From: an uncultured Collinsella sp.
GTDB taxonomy: Bacteria; Actinomycetota; Coriobacteriia; Coriobacteriales; Coriobacteriaceae
DNA: 6,314 bases
NCBI GenBank assembly: GCA_902474645.1
Contig: CABRWN010000126.1
Location: 1-6,314 of the forward strand
Direction of reading: 5' to 3'
Part shown: positions 1-6,314 of the stretch, piece after piece
Layout: each line of letters starts with the position of its first letter
How positions within the stretch are numbered: position 1 is the first letter of the stretch
Made by a program: the position numbers and the translations under genes
The notes under the pieces: generated by a model
Databases searched by the model: none
The model's input: the letters and a program-made list of their open reading frames with translations, nothing else
Told to the model about the DNA's origin: nothing

Positions 1-137
1 ATCAGATGGCGGTAGCGCTCGTGCTCGATCGCCGCCGGCAAAAGATCAAAGCCCACGACCTCGTGGCCCTCGTCCAAAAAGCGCTGCACGCACGCGGCTC
101 CGATACCGCCCGAAGCGCCCGTGATCAAAACCCGCAT
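1..137 (-). CDS. Short-chain dehydrogenase/reductase (SDR), N-terminal 45 residues only
   Basis: Partial gene; the rest lies beyond the left edge. The visible 45 residues form the start of a Rossmann fold. MRVLITGASGGIGAA gives strand beta1 and the glycine-rich dinucleotide loop TGxxxGIG (T6-G13). Helix alphaA follows, then VVGFDL, where D31 at the end of beta2 suggests a preference for NAD(H) over NADP(H), by the usual SDR rule. The start is well supported: ATG at 137 is preceded by AAGGAG with a 5-nt spacer, and that site overlaps the TAA stop of the upstream transporter gene. The two genes are 9 nt apart and probably translationally coupled in one operon. The catalytic Ser-Tyr-Lys residues are outside the window, so substrate and reaction cannot be given. 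An NAD-dependent epimerase/dehydratase of the extended SDR type remains possible, though TGxxxGIG favours a classical SDR. Confidence 0.85.
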   Translation of the reverse strand, partial: MRVLITGASGGIGAACVQRFLDEGHEVVGFDLLPAAIEHERYRHL

Positions 138-146
138 ACTTGCTCC

Positions 147-869
147 TTAGGCGGTTGCGTGGCGCTCGAGGTACTCGGAGCCCACATTTTCGCGCTCCCA
201 GCCGCGCACGACCTTGTAGCCCACGGGGCTCAGGAAGACCTCGCACAGCAGCTCGGCGACAGCGCCAGTCAGCGAGCACATAAGGACCTGCACCCAGGTC
301 CATCCAAAGAAGGTGTGGCTCACCACAATGGCGAAGACCAGGTTGTCGATAAACTGGCCAACACCCGTGGACACATAGGAACGGAAGGCAAAGCTCGCAA
401 AGTTATTCTTTTTGAGCATACGGCCGAGCGACTGGTTGAGCGTGGAGTTAACCACGGCAGAAACGAGCATTGCCAGCGAAGAGCCCAGCACCACGTACCA
501 GGTGCCGCCGATGGTGGCGTTAAGGGCGGTGTTGACCTCGATCATGCCCGTGTCGTAGTAGGCGCCCCACATGCCGGGCGTGAGCGAACATGCCCAAAAG
601 CACAGGCTCACGGCGAGGTTGACCGCCAGTGCGAGGATAGAGATTTTAATGGATGCCTTGGCGCCAAAGCGCTTGCAGATCATGTCCTGGCACAAAAACG
701 AGACCCAGCTCACCACAAAGCCGCAGTCGAGTGCCAGATACGGCAGGCTGATGAGCTCTTTGTTGGCCAGCAGGTTCATCATGATGACGCTCACGAAAAA
801 CAGCGAAACCGTTGCCGCGGGAATGCTCCGCAACAGGACCTTATAGTCCTCCATGACCTTCTTGATCAT
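147..869 (-). CDS. VUT family (YhhQ-like, DUF165) membrane transporter, putative queuosine-precursor uptake
   Basis: 240-residue integral membrane protein with about six hydrophobic segments (roughly residues 15-35, 45-62, 74-95, 122-142, 168-186, 190-213). The family signature is visible: NLLANKELISL (32-42), then the D62...F68-G69 motif at the cytoplasmic end of segment 2, and R163-S-Y-V-S...GQFIDNLVFA (163-180), matching the R..S....Q..D...F pattern of YhhQ proteins. E. coli YhhQ imports preQ0/preQ1 for queuosine tRNA modification; applying that role here is inference. The usual acidic residue of the D-x-x-x-E-x-x-G motif is replaced by K66, which may mark a subfamily with another substrate. 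The start at 869 (MIKKVMEDYK) is chosen because AAAGGAG lies 6 nt upstream; M6 lacks such a site. The gene has its own promoter and a leader of about 80 nt, and is followed within 9 nt by an SDR gene. Confidence 0.85.
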   Translation of the reverse strand: MIKKVMEDYKVLLRSIPAATVSLFFVSVIMMNLLANKELISLPYLALDCGFVVSWVSFLCQDMICKRFGAKASIKISILALAVNLAVSLCFWACSLTPGMWGAYYDTGMIEVNTALNATIGGTWYVVLGSSLAMLVSAVVNSTLNQSLGRMLKKNNFASFAFRSYVSTGVGQFIDNLVFAIVVSHTFFGWTWVQVLMCSLTGAVAELLCEVFLSPVGYKVVRGWERENVGSEYLERHATA

Positions 870-875
870 TATGTA

Positions 876-925
876 CTCCTTTGGTTTTAGGTTTAACGAG
901 CAGGATATCGGACCCGAACTGCTCG
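876..925 (-). promoter_or_regulatory. Structured 5' leader of the VUT gene; candidate preQ1-like pseudoknot
   Basis: In the transcript (minus strand), CGAGCAG (925-919) pairs perfectly with CTGCTCG (903-897), a 7-bp stem closing a 15-nt loop that begins TTCGGGTCC. The loop GGGT can pair with ACCT, or GGT with either ACC, in the A-rich strand that follows (TTAAACCTAAAACC), which leads directly into the AAAGGAG ribosome binding site. This would form an H-type pseudoknot beside the translation start. A hairpin with UUC opening its loop, an A-rich third strand and adjacency to the ribosome binding site is the layout of small preQ1 riboswitches, which often control queuosine-precursor transporters. 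The stem is longer than the roughly 5 bp usual in class I, and no exact consensus match is claimed. A simple leader hairpin is the alternative. Confidence 0.3.
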
Positions 926-954
926 GACGCCCCGGTCTTGAGACGACGGTGGGT

Positions 955-983
955 ATGATAGCCGCTCACACGGCATCAGGCAA
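955..983 (-). promoter_or_regulatory. Promoter of the VUT-SDR operon
   Basis: On the minus strand, TTGCCT (983-978) is separated by exactly 17 bp from TATCAT (960-955), a good sigma70/SigA-type match. Predicted initiation is near 947-950, giving a leader of about 80 nt before the VUT start codon. It sits just after the prfC terminator hairpin, so the transporter operon is probably transcribed independently of prfC. Confidence 0.6.
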
Positions 984-989
984 GCAAGC

Positions 990-1019
990 GGCGCGGCAGC
1001 CCCACAGGGCCACCGCACC
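990..1019 (-). terminator. Terminator hairpin downstream of prfC
   Basis: Seven bases after the prfC TAA stop, the transcript can form an uninterrupted 13-bp stem (1019-1007 with 1002-990, including a few G-U pairs) closed by a TGTG loop. The stem is very GC-rich. The tail reads GCTTGCTTGCC, not a run of U, so intrinsic termination may be imperfect. Its position just after prfC and before the next promoter supports a terminator role. Confidence 0.6.
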
Positions 1020-1025
1020 GATGCG

Positions 1026-2639
<1,614 letters not shown>

Positions 2640-2686
2640 GCGGATCCTTTCTTGCATTGAGTGCATTACGTCGTTGTAACCGCACT

Positions 2687-2692
2687 ATTGTA
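2687..2692 (-). promoter_or_regulatory. Probable -10 element of the prfC promoter
   Basis: The minus strand reads CTACAATAG, so TACAAT is a 5/6 match to TATAAT, about 48 nt upstream of the chosen prfC start codon. No convincing -35 hexamer is found 16-18 bp upstream. The same CTACAATA octamer precedes the ClC gene at the right end of the window, which supports its use as a -10 in this genome. Confidence 0.45.
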
Positions 2693-2738
2693 GCCGCGAA
2701 ATCTCGCTCTAGGGCGCCTATCAGGACAAATTCATCAG

Positions 2739-2762
2739 TTGGGGCCTGGGTAGCCGGCCCAA
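2739..2762. repeat. Inverted repeat in the prfC/gntR divergent intergenic region
   Basis: TTGGGGCC (2739-2746) and GGCCCAA (2756-2762) form a 7-bp stem with one bulged G and a 9-base loop. It lies between the two divergent promoters, upstream of both genes and not after any gene, so a terminator role is unlikely. It could be a protein-binding site or chance; no function is assigned. Confidence 0.3.
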
Positions 2763-2776
2763 TCCGTATTTGCCTC

Positions 2777-2806
2777 TTGCATAACTGTGCATAGTGTATA
2801 TATACT
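2777..2806 (+). promoter_or_regulatory. Promoter of the gntR-ABC operon
   Basis: TTGCAT (2777-2782) is followed after 18 bp by TATACT (2801-2806), or after 16 bp by TATATA (2799-2804). Initiation is predicted near 2812-2814, leaving a leader of about 40 nt. The -10 is embedded in the palindrome annotated separately, as expected for a repressor-controlled promoter. Confidence 0.6.
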
Positions 2807-2832
2807 GTGCTTACCGGTTATATACACGTGTA
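2789..2832. promoter_or_regulatory. Putative operator cluster for the GntR/YtrA-type repressor
   Basis: Positions 2789-2810 form a 22-bp palindrome with only two mismatched base-pair positions per arm; its core is AGTGTATATATACT. It covers the -10 element. A second, perfect 10-bp palindrome, TACACGTGTA, lies at 2823-2832, just after the predicted transcript start. Both contain GTGTA/TA(C)AC half-sites. GTGTATATA (2794-2802) and TATATACAC (2819-2827) are also exact inverse copies spaced by 16 bp. ACTGTGC occurs twice in direct orientation (2784-2790, 2804-2810). YtrA-type regulators commonly repress their own operon through such palindromes; binding of this protein here is inferred. Confidence 0.6.
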
Positions 2833-2854
2833 GCCCATCAGCTAAGGAGCCGCT

Positions 2855-3235
2855 GTGGACATCATCCTATCCAATTCGAGCGATAAGCCCATCTACGAGC
2901 AAATAGCCTCGCAGGTCAAAGCTCAGATCCTTTCGGGCGCACTCGCTGCAGGAGCCAAACTCCCCAGCATCCGTGCACTCGCGAGCGACCTGGGTGTGAG
3001 CGTCATCACCACCAAGCGCGCCTACGCCGACCTGGAGCAGCTCGGGTTTATCTGCACCGTGCAGGGCAAGGGCTGTTTTGTCGCCGAGGGCAACCAAGAG
3101 CTCTTGCGCGAAAACCAGCTCTGCCATATCGAAGATCTGCTTGCGAAAGCGGCAAGCCAAGCCGAAACCCTGGGTGTCACGCGCGACAAACTGCACGAGA
3201 TGCTCGACCTGGTAGCCCCCGAAACCATGCAGTAG
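2855..3235 (+). CDS. GntR-family transcriptional regulator, YtrA subfamily
   Basis: 126-residue DNA-binding repressor with GTG start; AAGGAG (2844-2849) ends 5 nt upstream, fixing this start. The N-terminal winged helix-turn-helix spans about residues 10-77. PIYEQIASQVKAQILSG is helix 1, KLPSIRALASDLGVSVITTKRAYADLEQLG (35-64) holds the recognition helix, and FICTVQGKGCFVA (65-77) is the wing, with the family's GKGxFV ending. The remaining 50 residues or so are a short helical tail (LLRENQLCHIEDLLAKAASQAETLGVTRDKLHEML), the small dimerisation region typical of YtrA proteins, which lack the large effector domain of FadR, HutC or MocR types. It is the first gene of an operon with an ABC ATPase (23-nt gap) and permease, the standard YtrA layout. 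Its likely target is its own promoter. The inducer is unknown; B. subtilis YtrA responds to some cell-wall antibiotics, but that cannot be assumed here. Confidence 0.93.
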   Translation: MDIILSNSSDKPIYEQIASQVKAQILSGALAAGAKLPSIRALASDLGVSVITTKRAYADLEQLGFICTVQGKGCFVAEGNQELLRENQLCHIEDLLAKAASQAETLGVTRDKLHEMLDLVAPETMQ

Positions 3236-3258
3236 CCATCTGCAAGAAAGGCTATACC

Positions 3259-4140
3259 ATGAAAAACTTGCTAGAACTTAAAGGTGCATCGCGCCGTGTG
3301 AACGACCGTTTTTCGCTGCGTGATGTCACGCTTGCCGTGGAGCCTGGCCAGATTGTCGGCTTTGTTGGTGCCAACGGTGCCGGCAAAACAACGACGATTC
3401 GAGCTGCTCTCGGGCTTGTAAAGCTCGATGCCGGCGAAGTGCACCTGTTTGGGCAGCGCTGTGGCGCCGACGCGCCCGATGAAACGCAGCGCCATCTACG
3501 CTCCCGCGTCGGTCTTGTCCTGGACACGTGCCCCTTCCCCTCCACGCTCAAGGTGGGCCAGATCGAGTCGCTCGTAGGCCCGGCGTACCCCACGTGGGAC
3601 CGCGAAACGTTCGCCGGATTCATCAACCGATTTGGCCTCGATCCCAAGACAAAGGTCAAGGACCTCTCCCGCGGCATGGGCATGAAGCTGCAGCTTGCCT
3701 GTGCACTCAGCCACAATGCCAAGCTGCTCGTTTTGGACGAAGCCACCGCGGGCCTCGATCCCATGGCACGCGAGGAACTGCTCGACGAGCTGCTTGCCTT
3801 TGTCGCCGACGGCCAGCACAGCGTGTTACTCTCGAGCCACATTACGTCCGACCTCGATCGCACCGCTGATCGCGTCATCTGCATCGATAATGGCTCGATT
3901 ATTTTTGACCTGCCGCGCGAGGACATTACCGACCGCGCCGGCATCGCCCACTGCACCCAAGCACAGGCCGCCGAGCTTATGGCTTGCGTCGAAGGCGCCC
4001 GTGCCGTCCACCACGCCTATAGCGTAGACGTGCTCGTGCCCAACCGTCGCGAAACACTCGAGGCCTTCCCCGAGATTCCCTGCGATCGGGCAACCATTGA
4101 TGACTATCTGCGCCTCATGCTGAAAGGGGCTTCGAAATGA
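3259..4140 (+). CDS. ABC transporter ATP-binding protein (YtrB/BcrA-like, ABC-2 exporter type)
   Basis: 293-residue ATPase subunit of an ABC-2-type transporter; it acts at the inner face of the membrane and powers the permease encoded next. Visible motifs are Walker A GANGAGKTT (37-45), signature LSRGMGMKLQLA (136-147), Walker B LLVLDE (156-161), D-loop AGLD (164-167) and H-loop His194 in LLSSH. The LSxGMxxK signature is typical of the YtrB/EcsA/BcrA-like group. The Q-loop position appears to hold D89 (GLVLDTCPF) instead of Gln, a variation seen in related exporters. The C-terminal 80 residues or so follow the nucleotide-binding domain and end in DDYLRLMLKG, as in the family. AGAAAGG lies about 7 nt before the ATG. 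The stop overlaps the permease start (ATGA). The substrate is unknown; export of an antimicrobial compound or a role in envelope homeostasis is plausible from the GntR-linked context. Confidence 0.94.
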   Translation: MKNLLELKGASRRVNDRFSLRDVTLAVEPGQIVGFVGANGAGKTTTIRAALGLVKLDAGEVHLFGQRCGADAPDETQRHLRSRVGLVLDTCPFPSTLKVGQIESLVGPAYPTWDRETFAGFINRFGLDPKTKVKDLSRGMGMKLQLACALSHNAKLLVLDEATAGLDPMAREELLDELLAFVADGQHSVLLSSHITSDLDRTADRVICIDNGSIIFDLPREDITDRAGIAHCTQAQAAELMACVEGARAVHHAYSVDVLVPNRRETLEAFPEIPCDRATIDDYLRLMLKGASK

Positions 4141-4835
4141 AACGCGCCTTTATGTCCGAGCTCGCCATCGTTCGCACGCTCATCCCGAGCATCGCGGGTG
4201 TCGGCCTGTTCATCTTCGTCGTGTTGACGCTCGCCAACGCGTCGGATGGCGATTCCGGTATGAGCGCCGGTGCCTGCGCCGTCAGTGCCATGTCGCCCAT
4301 CATAATCATGAACTCGCTGGCAGGCTACGATAACCAAAACGGCTGGGAGCGCTATCGGGCAACGCTGCCGTTCTCGCGCAAAGACATCATCTGCGCACGC
4401 TACCTGTGCATTATTGCTTTCTCGGCCGTCATGGCATGCGCCGCCGTGCTTTTGAACATCATCGCCCTTCCGTTCTTCAACAGCGCGGGCGTGGCCTCGA
4501 CAGGACAAACCATCTTTGAGATCGCAATTGCCTCGGCAGCATCGATGCTCATCTCCCTCATGATGGTGTTCTTGGCACAGCCGCTGTTCTTCCGATTTGG
4601 ACACATGGAGGCACTGCGCCTATCCGTTGGCCTGTTTGCCCTACTCGGATGCCTTACCATGGCAGCGCTGAGCTCCTCCAACCCCATCAGCAACTGGCTT
4701 ATGTCGATTGCCGGGGCGAATCCCGATCCTGCCGTCCTTGGCTGTCTGTGTGCAGGAATTGCCGTACTGGCGCTCGCACTATGCGCAATCAGCTGCACCG
4801 TCAGCACCAAGGTTTATCGAGTACGCGATCTGTAG
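4137..4835 (+). CDS. ABC-2 type transporter permease
   Basis: 232-residue membrane protein with about six hydrophobic segments (roughly 16-34, 44-62, 88-112, 126-150, 162-179, 199-222), the topology of a single ABC-2 permease subunit that would dimerise. Between segments 2 and 3 is YDNQNGWERYRATLPFSRKD (64-83). It matches the (D/E)xxxxWxxYxxTLPxSR(K/R)xI cytoplasmic motif of the ABC-2 group found with YtrB-like ATPases and is the best family marker. The ATG overlaps the ATPase stop codon by four bases, with AAAGGGG about 7 nt upstream inside the ATPase gene, so translation is coupled. It is the last gene of the gntR operon; the next gene is convergent. No substrate can be read from the sequence, and there is no large extracellular domain as in MacB or BceB permeases. 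Confidence 0.9.
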   Translation: MKRAFMSELAIVRTLIPSIAGVGLFIFVVLTLANASDGDSGMSAGACAVSAMSPIIIMNSLAGYDNQNGWERYRATLPFSRKDIICARYLCIIAFSAVMACAAVLLNIIALPFFNSAGVASTGQTIFEIAIASAASMLISLMMVFLAQPLFFRFGHMEALRLSVGLFALLGCLTMAALSSSNPISNWLMSIAGANPDPAVLGCLCAGIAVLALALCAISCTVSTKVYRVRDL

Positions 4836-4889
4836 CCACACGAGTCTCAATCCGCGAAGGACGCGATCGCCGCCCCTCCCCGCAAATCC

Positions 4890-4921
4890 GTGGCAAAGGG
4901 CATGTCCCCGGCGTGCGCCAC
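4890..4921. terminator. Weak candidate bidirectional terminator between convergent genes
   Basis: In the 90-bp gap between the convergent permease and ClC genes, GTGGC (4890-4894) and GCCAC (4917-4921) can pair, with an inner GGG/CCC pairing around 4898-4908. The stem is short and interrupted and no U-tract follows on either strand. It is listed only because no better terminator is visible and both operons must end here. Confidence 0.2.
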
Positions 4922-4925
4922 TGTA

Positions 4926-6230
4926 CTACTTGCGCAGCGGCTTGGGCAGTGGAATGCCGGCGGCGATGACGGCCGCGATGATCATGCAGACGATACCCTT
5001 GAGTGGGAAGCACATGAGCAACAGGCCCACGACCATGACCGGCTGACGCATAACCGCACCCATCGTCGATGCCGTGCAGACGGCGACGCAAAAGACCGGA
5101 TCTGCGCCGGTGAGGATGGCAAGGCCATAGCCCAGGCTTACGCCCGAGAAGATAACCGGGAAGAAGTGACCGCCGCGCCAACCAAGGTTGATGAGGGCGG
5201 GCGTCAGCATGGCCTTAACAAGACCGGTCGCGATAAGCACGCCAGCGGGAATGGTCAGATAGGTTTCCATGAGCACGTCGGCCTGGGTCTCGCCGGCAAA
5301 CATGGTATAGGGCAGGACCGTGCCACAGATGGCGAGTGCCAGACCGGCCAGCATGGCCTTGACGACAGGACGCTCCCCTATTGCATGGGACAGTGCCTCG
5401 CTTGCATGCTCAGAGACAAAGTACAGCCAGCCGCAGACGGTGCCGATCAACGACAGAGGGACGAGCCAGGTAAGCTCTAGGTTGCCCACCTCGGCGGACT
5501 CGAACCTGGGCATGCCCATGCCGCCGCCCACAAGCTGTCCAAGCAGCAGGTAGGTGCCCAGACCGCCGGCAATCGCAATACCGTAGACCACCGTCTTTTG
5601 CGCCTTGGGCAGCTTGATGGTGATCTCGCCGGACGCGGACTCATCGTCGGCGTCTTCACCCTGGCCGTCGGTGCTACCGGCAAGCGGCGCCACAAAGCCA
5701 AAGACGGGCGCGGTAAAGAGCGCCGTCAGGGCAGCCTGGGTGCCCAGCAACGTGAGCTCCCTAAACTCGGCGCCAAAGCGACGCATGCGGTCGCCGACCC
5801 AGCTGCACAGACCGGCGATAACGCCGGTCAGGCCGGCCTCCGGTCCAATGCTTCCGCCAAACAGCAGCGGCAGCAATGCCGCGAGCGAAAGCTTGCCCAG
5901 GTTGTCGTACGGGTAGCGCCCGTCTTGCTTAACCTTAGCCATCACCTGGTTGAGGTCATCGGTCTTGGTGCCTGTCATCTTTTCGTACAGACCGATTAAC
6001 AGGCCGCCCAGCAGGCAGACAAAAAACGGGTACGGCAGAAAGCCAAACGGGCCGCTGGCAAGCTCGGGCGAAGCGACGCCCAGCGCGTGCGGAATCTCGG
6101 TCCATAGATAGTCGATACCGTGCTCCATCGCAAAAAAGAACAGCCAGACTGCGGCACCCGCGAGTGCACCGGTCACGGCAACGCTGACCAAAAACAGCGC
6201 TCGGTTCGTGGGTTTGGCAAGGTTATCCAT
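4926..6230 (-). CDS. ClC-family chloride channel/anion transporter, YfeO-like
   Basis: 434-residue multi-span membrane protein, close in length to E. coli YfeO (about 418) and lacking CBS domains. Two ClC anion-path motifs are present. GGSIGPEAG (125-133) corresponds to the GxEGP region at the start of helix F, and GWRGGHFFPVIFSGVSLG (350-367) to the GGxFxP region at helix N. In canonical H+/Cl- exchangers the middle of GxEGP is the gating glutamate (E148 in EcClC-ec1); here that position is I128 and a glutamate follows the proline instead (E131), as in YfeO (SLGPE). Exchange or gating may therefore differ. An acidic, hydrophilic linker (residues 187-202, GQGEDADDESASGE) separates the two halves, which is longer than in most prokaryotic members. 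The ATG at 6230 has GGGAGGA a few nt upstream. It is transcribed alone, convergent with the ABC operon. The conducted ion (chloride, fluoride or other) is not determined. Confidence 0.9.
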   Translation of the reverse strand: MDNLAKPTNRALFLVSVAVTGALAGAAVWLFFFAMEHGIDYLWTEIPHALGVASPELASGPFGFLPYPFFVCLLGGLLIGLYEKMTGTKTDDLNQVMAKVKQDGRYPYDNLGKLSLAALLPLLFGGSIGPEAGLTGVIAGLCSWVGDRMRRFGAEFRELTLLGTQAALTALFTAPVFGFVAPLAGSTDGQGEDADDESASGEITIKLPKAQKTVVYGIAIAGGLGTYLLLGQLVGGGMGMPRFESAEVGNLELTWLVPLSLIGTVCGWLYFVSEHASEALSHAIGERPVVKAMLAGLALAICGTVLPYTMFAGETQADVLMETYLTIPAGVLIATGLVKAMLTPALINLGWRGGHFFPVIFSGVSLGYGLAILTGADPVFCVAVCTASTMGAVMRQPVMVVGLLLMCFPLKGIVCMIIAAVIAAGIPLPKPLRK

Positions 6231-6269
6231 CGGGTCCTCCCGCGGTCAAAGTCGACATAAATACGTTTT

Positions 6270-6275
6270 ATTGTA
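6270..6275 (-). promoter_or_regulatory. Probable -10 element of the ClC gene promoter
   Basis: On the minus strand CTACAATAAAA contains TACAAT, 39 nt upstream of the ClC start codon, followed by an AT-rich stretch unlike its GC-rich surroundings. No good -35 is seen at normal spacing. The same CTACAATA octamer lies upstream of prfC. The ribosome binding site GGGAGGA is at 6233-6239. Confidence 0.5.
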
Positions 6276-6314
6276 GAGCGAGCGTTGCCCGAACGAGCCA
6301 ACCACCTGCGCCGC

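Noticed and set aside
6..890. A 294-codon open frame on the plus strand across the SDR and VUT genes
   Set aside because: It is antisense to two genes with clear family motifs and ribosome binding sites, and its translation shows no membrane segments, domain or plausible protein composition.
2640..2666. Extension of prfC to the upstream ATG at 2666
   Set aside because: No ribosome binding site precedes it and it lies about 14 nt from the predicted transcript start, while the ATG at 2639 has GAAAGGA at good spacing and gives the normal RF3 N-terminus.
2739..2762. Hairpin upstream of gntR as a transcription attenuator
   Set aside because: It lies upstream of the predicted promoter, so it would not be in the operon's transcript, and no U-tract follows.
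2855..4835. The gntR-ABC operon as a novel defence or toxin system
   Set aside because: Gene order, sizes and motifs match the well-known YtrA-type regulator plus ABC-2 exporter layout; no toxin, nuclease or immunity gene is present.
4890..5480. A 196-codon plus-strand frame opposite the ClC gene
   Set aside because: Its composition (rich in Asp, His, Gln, Gly) reflects the complement of a hydrophobic membrane protein gene; no motif is present and the ClC call is secure.
4926..6230. ClC gene as a pseudogene because the gating glutamate is missing
   Set aside because: The frame is intact at full family length with a good ribosome binding site, and YfeO-type members naturally have GPE in this region.

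Overview
This 6.3 kb window is a chromosomal stretch of a GC-rich bacterium. Gene content, codon use and the strong AAGGAG/GGAGG ribosome binding sites suggest an anaerobic gut actinobacterium of the Coriobacteriia, with Collinsella or a close relative as the best guess. That assignment is inference from general resemblance; no rRNA or other marker is present. There is no mobile element, CRISPR array, tRNA or rRNA.

Left block (minus strand, read right to left): prfC encodes the GTPase release factor RF3 and ends in a 13-bp GC-rich hairpin. A separate promoter follows, then a structured leader of about 80 nt, a VUT/YhhQ-family membrane transporter, and 9 nt further on the start of a short-chain dehydrogenase/reductase that runs off the window's left edge. 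The leader carries a hairpin whose loop can pair with the strand just before the ribosome binding site. That layout recalls preQ1-type translational riboswitches, which would suit a transporter family known for queuosine-precursor uptake.

Middle block (plus strand, divergent from prfC): a three-gene operon of the YtrA type. It encodes a short GntR-family repressor (GTG start), an ABC ATPase and an ABC-2-type permease, the last two overlapping by the four bases ATGA. The repressor's promoter is covered by a 22-bp imperfect palindrome, with a perfect 10-bp palindrome just downstream, so the operon is very probably autoregulated. Such modules usually respond to envelope-active compounds or metabolites. 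The ligand and the exported substrate cannot be read from this sequence.

Right block (minus strand, convergent with the ABC operon): a ClC-family anion channel/transporter of the YfeO-like type, in which the canonical gating glutamate position holds isoleucine. Its promoter and ribosome binding site lie at the right edge.

Most of the window is ordinary core or accessory chromosome. The best second looks are the VUT leader RNA, the operator cluster of the YtrA-type operon, the loss of a usual VUT acidic residue, and the altered ClC selectivity/gating motif. I see no clear sign of a wholly new multi-gene system.
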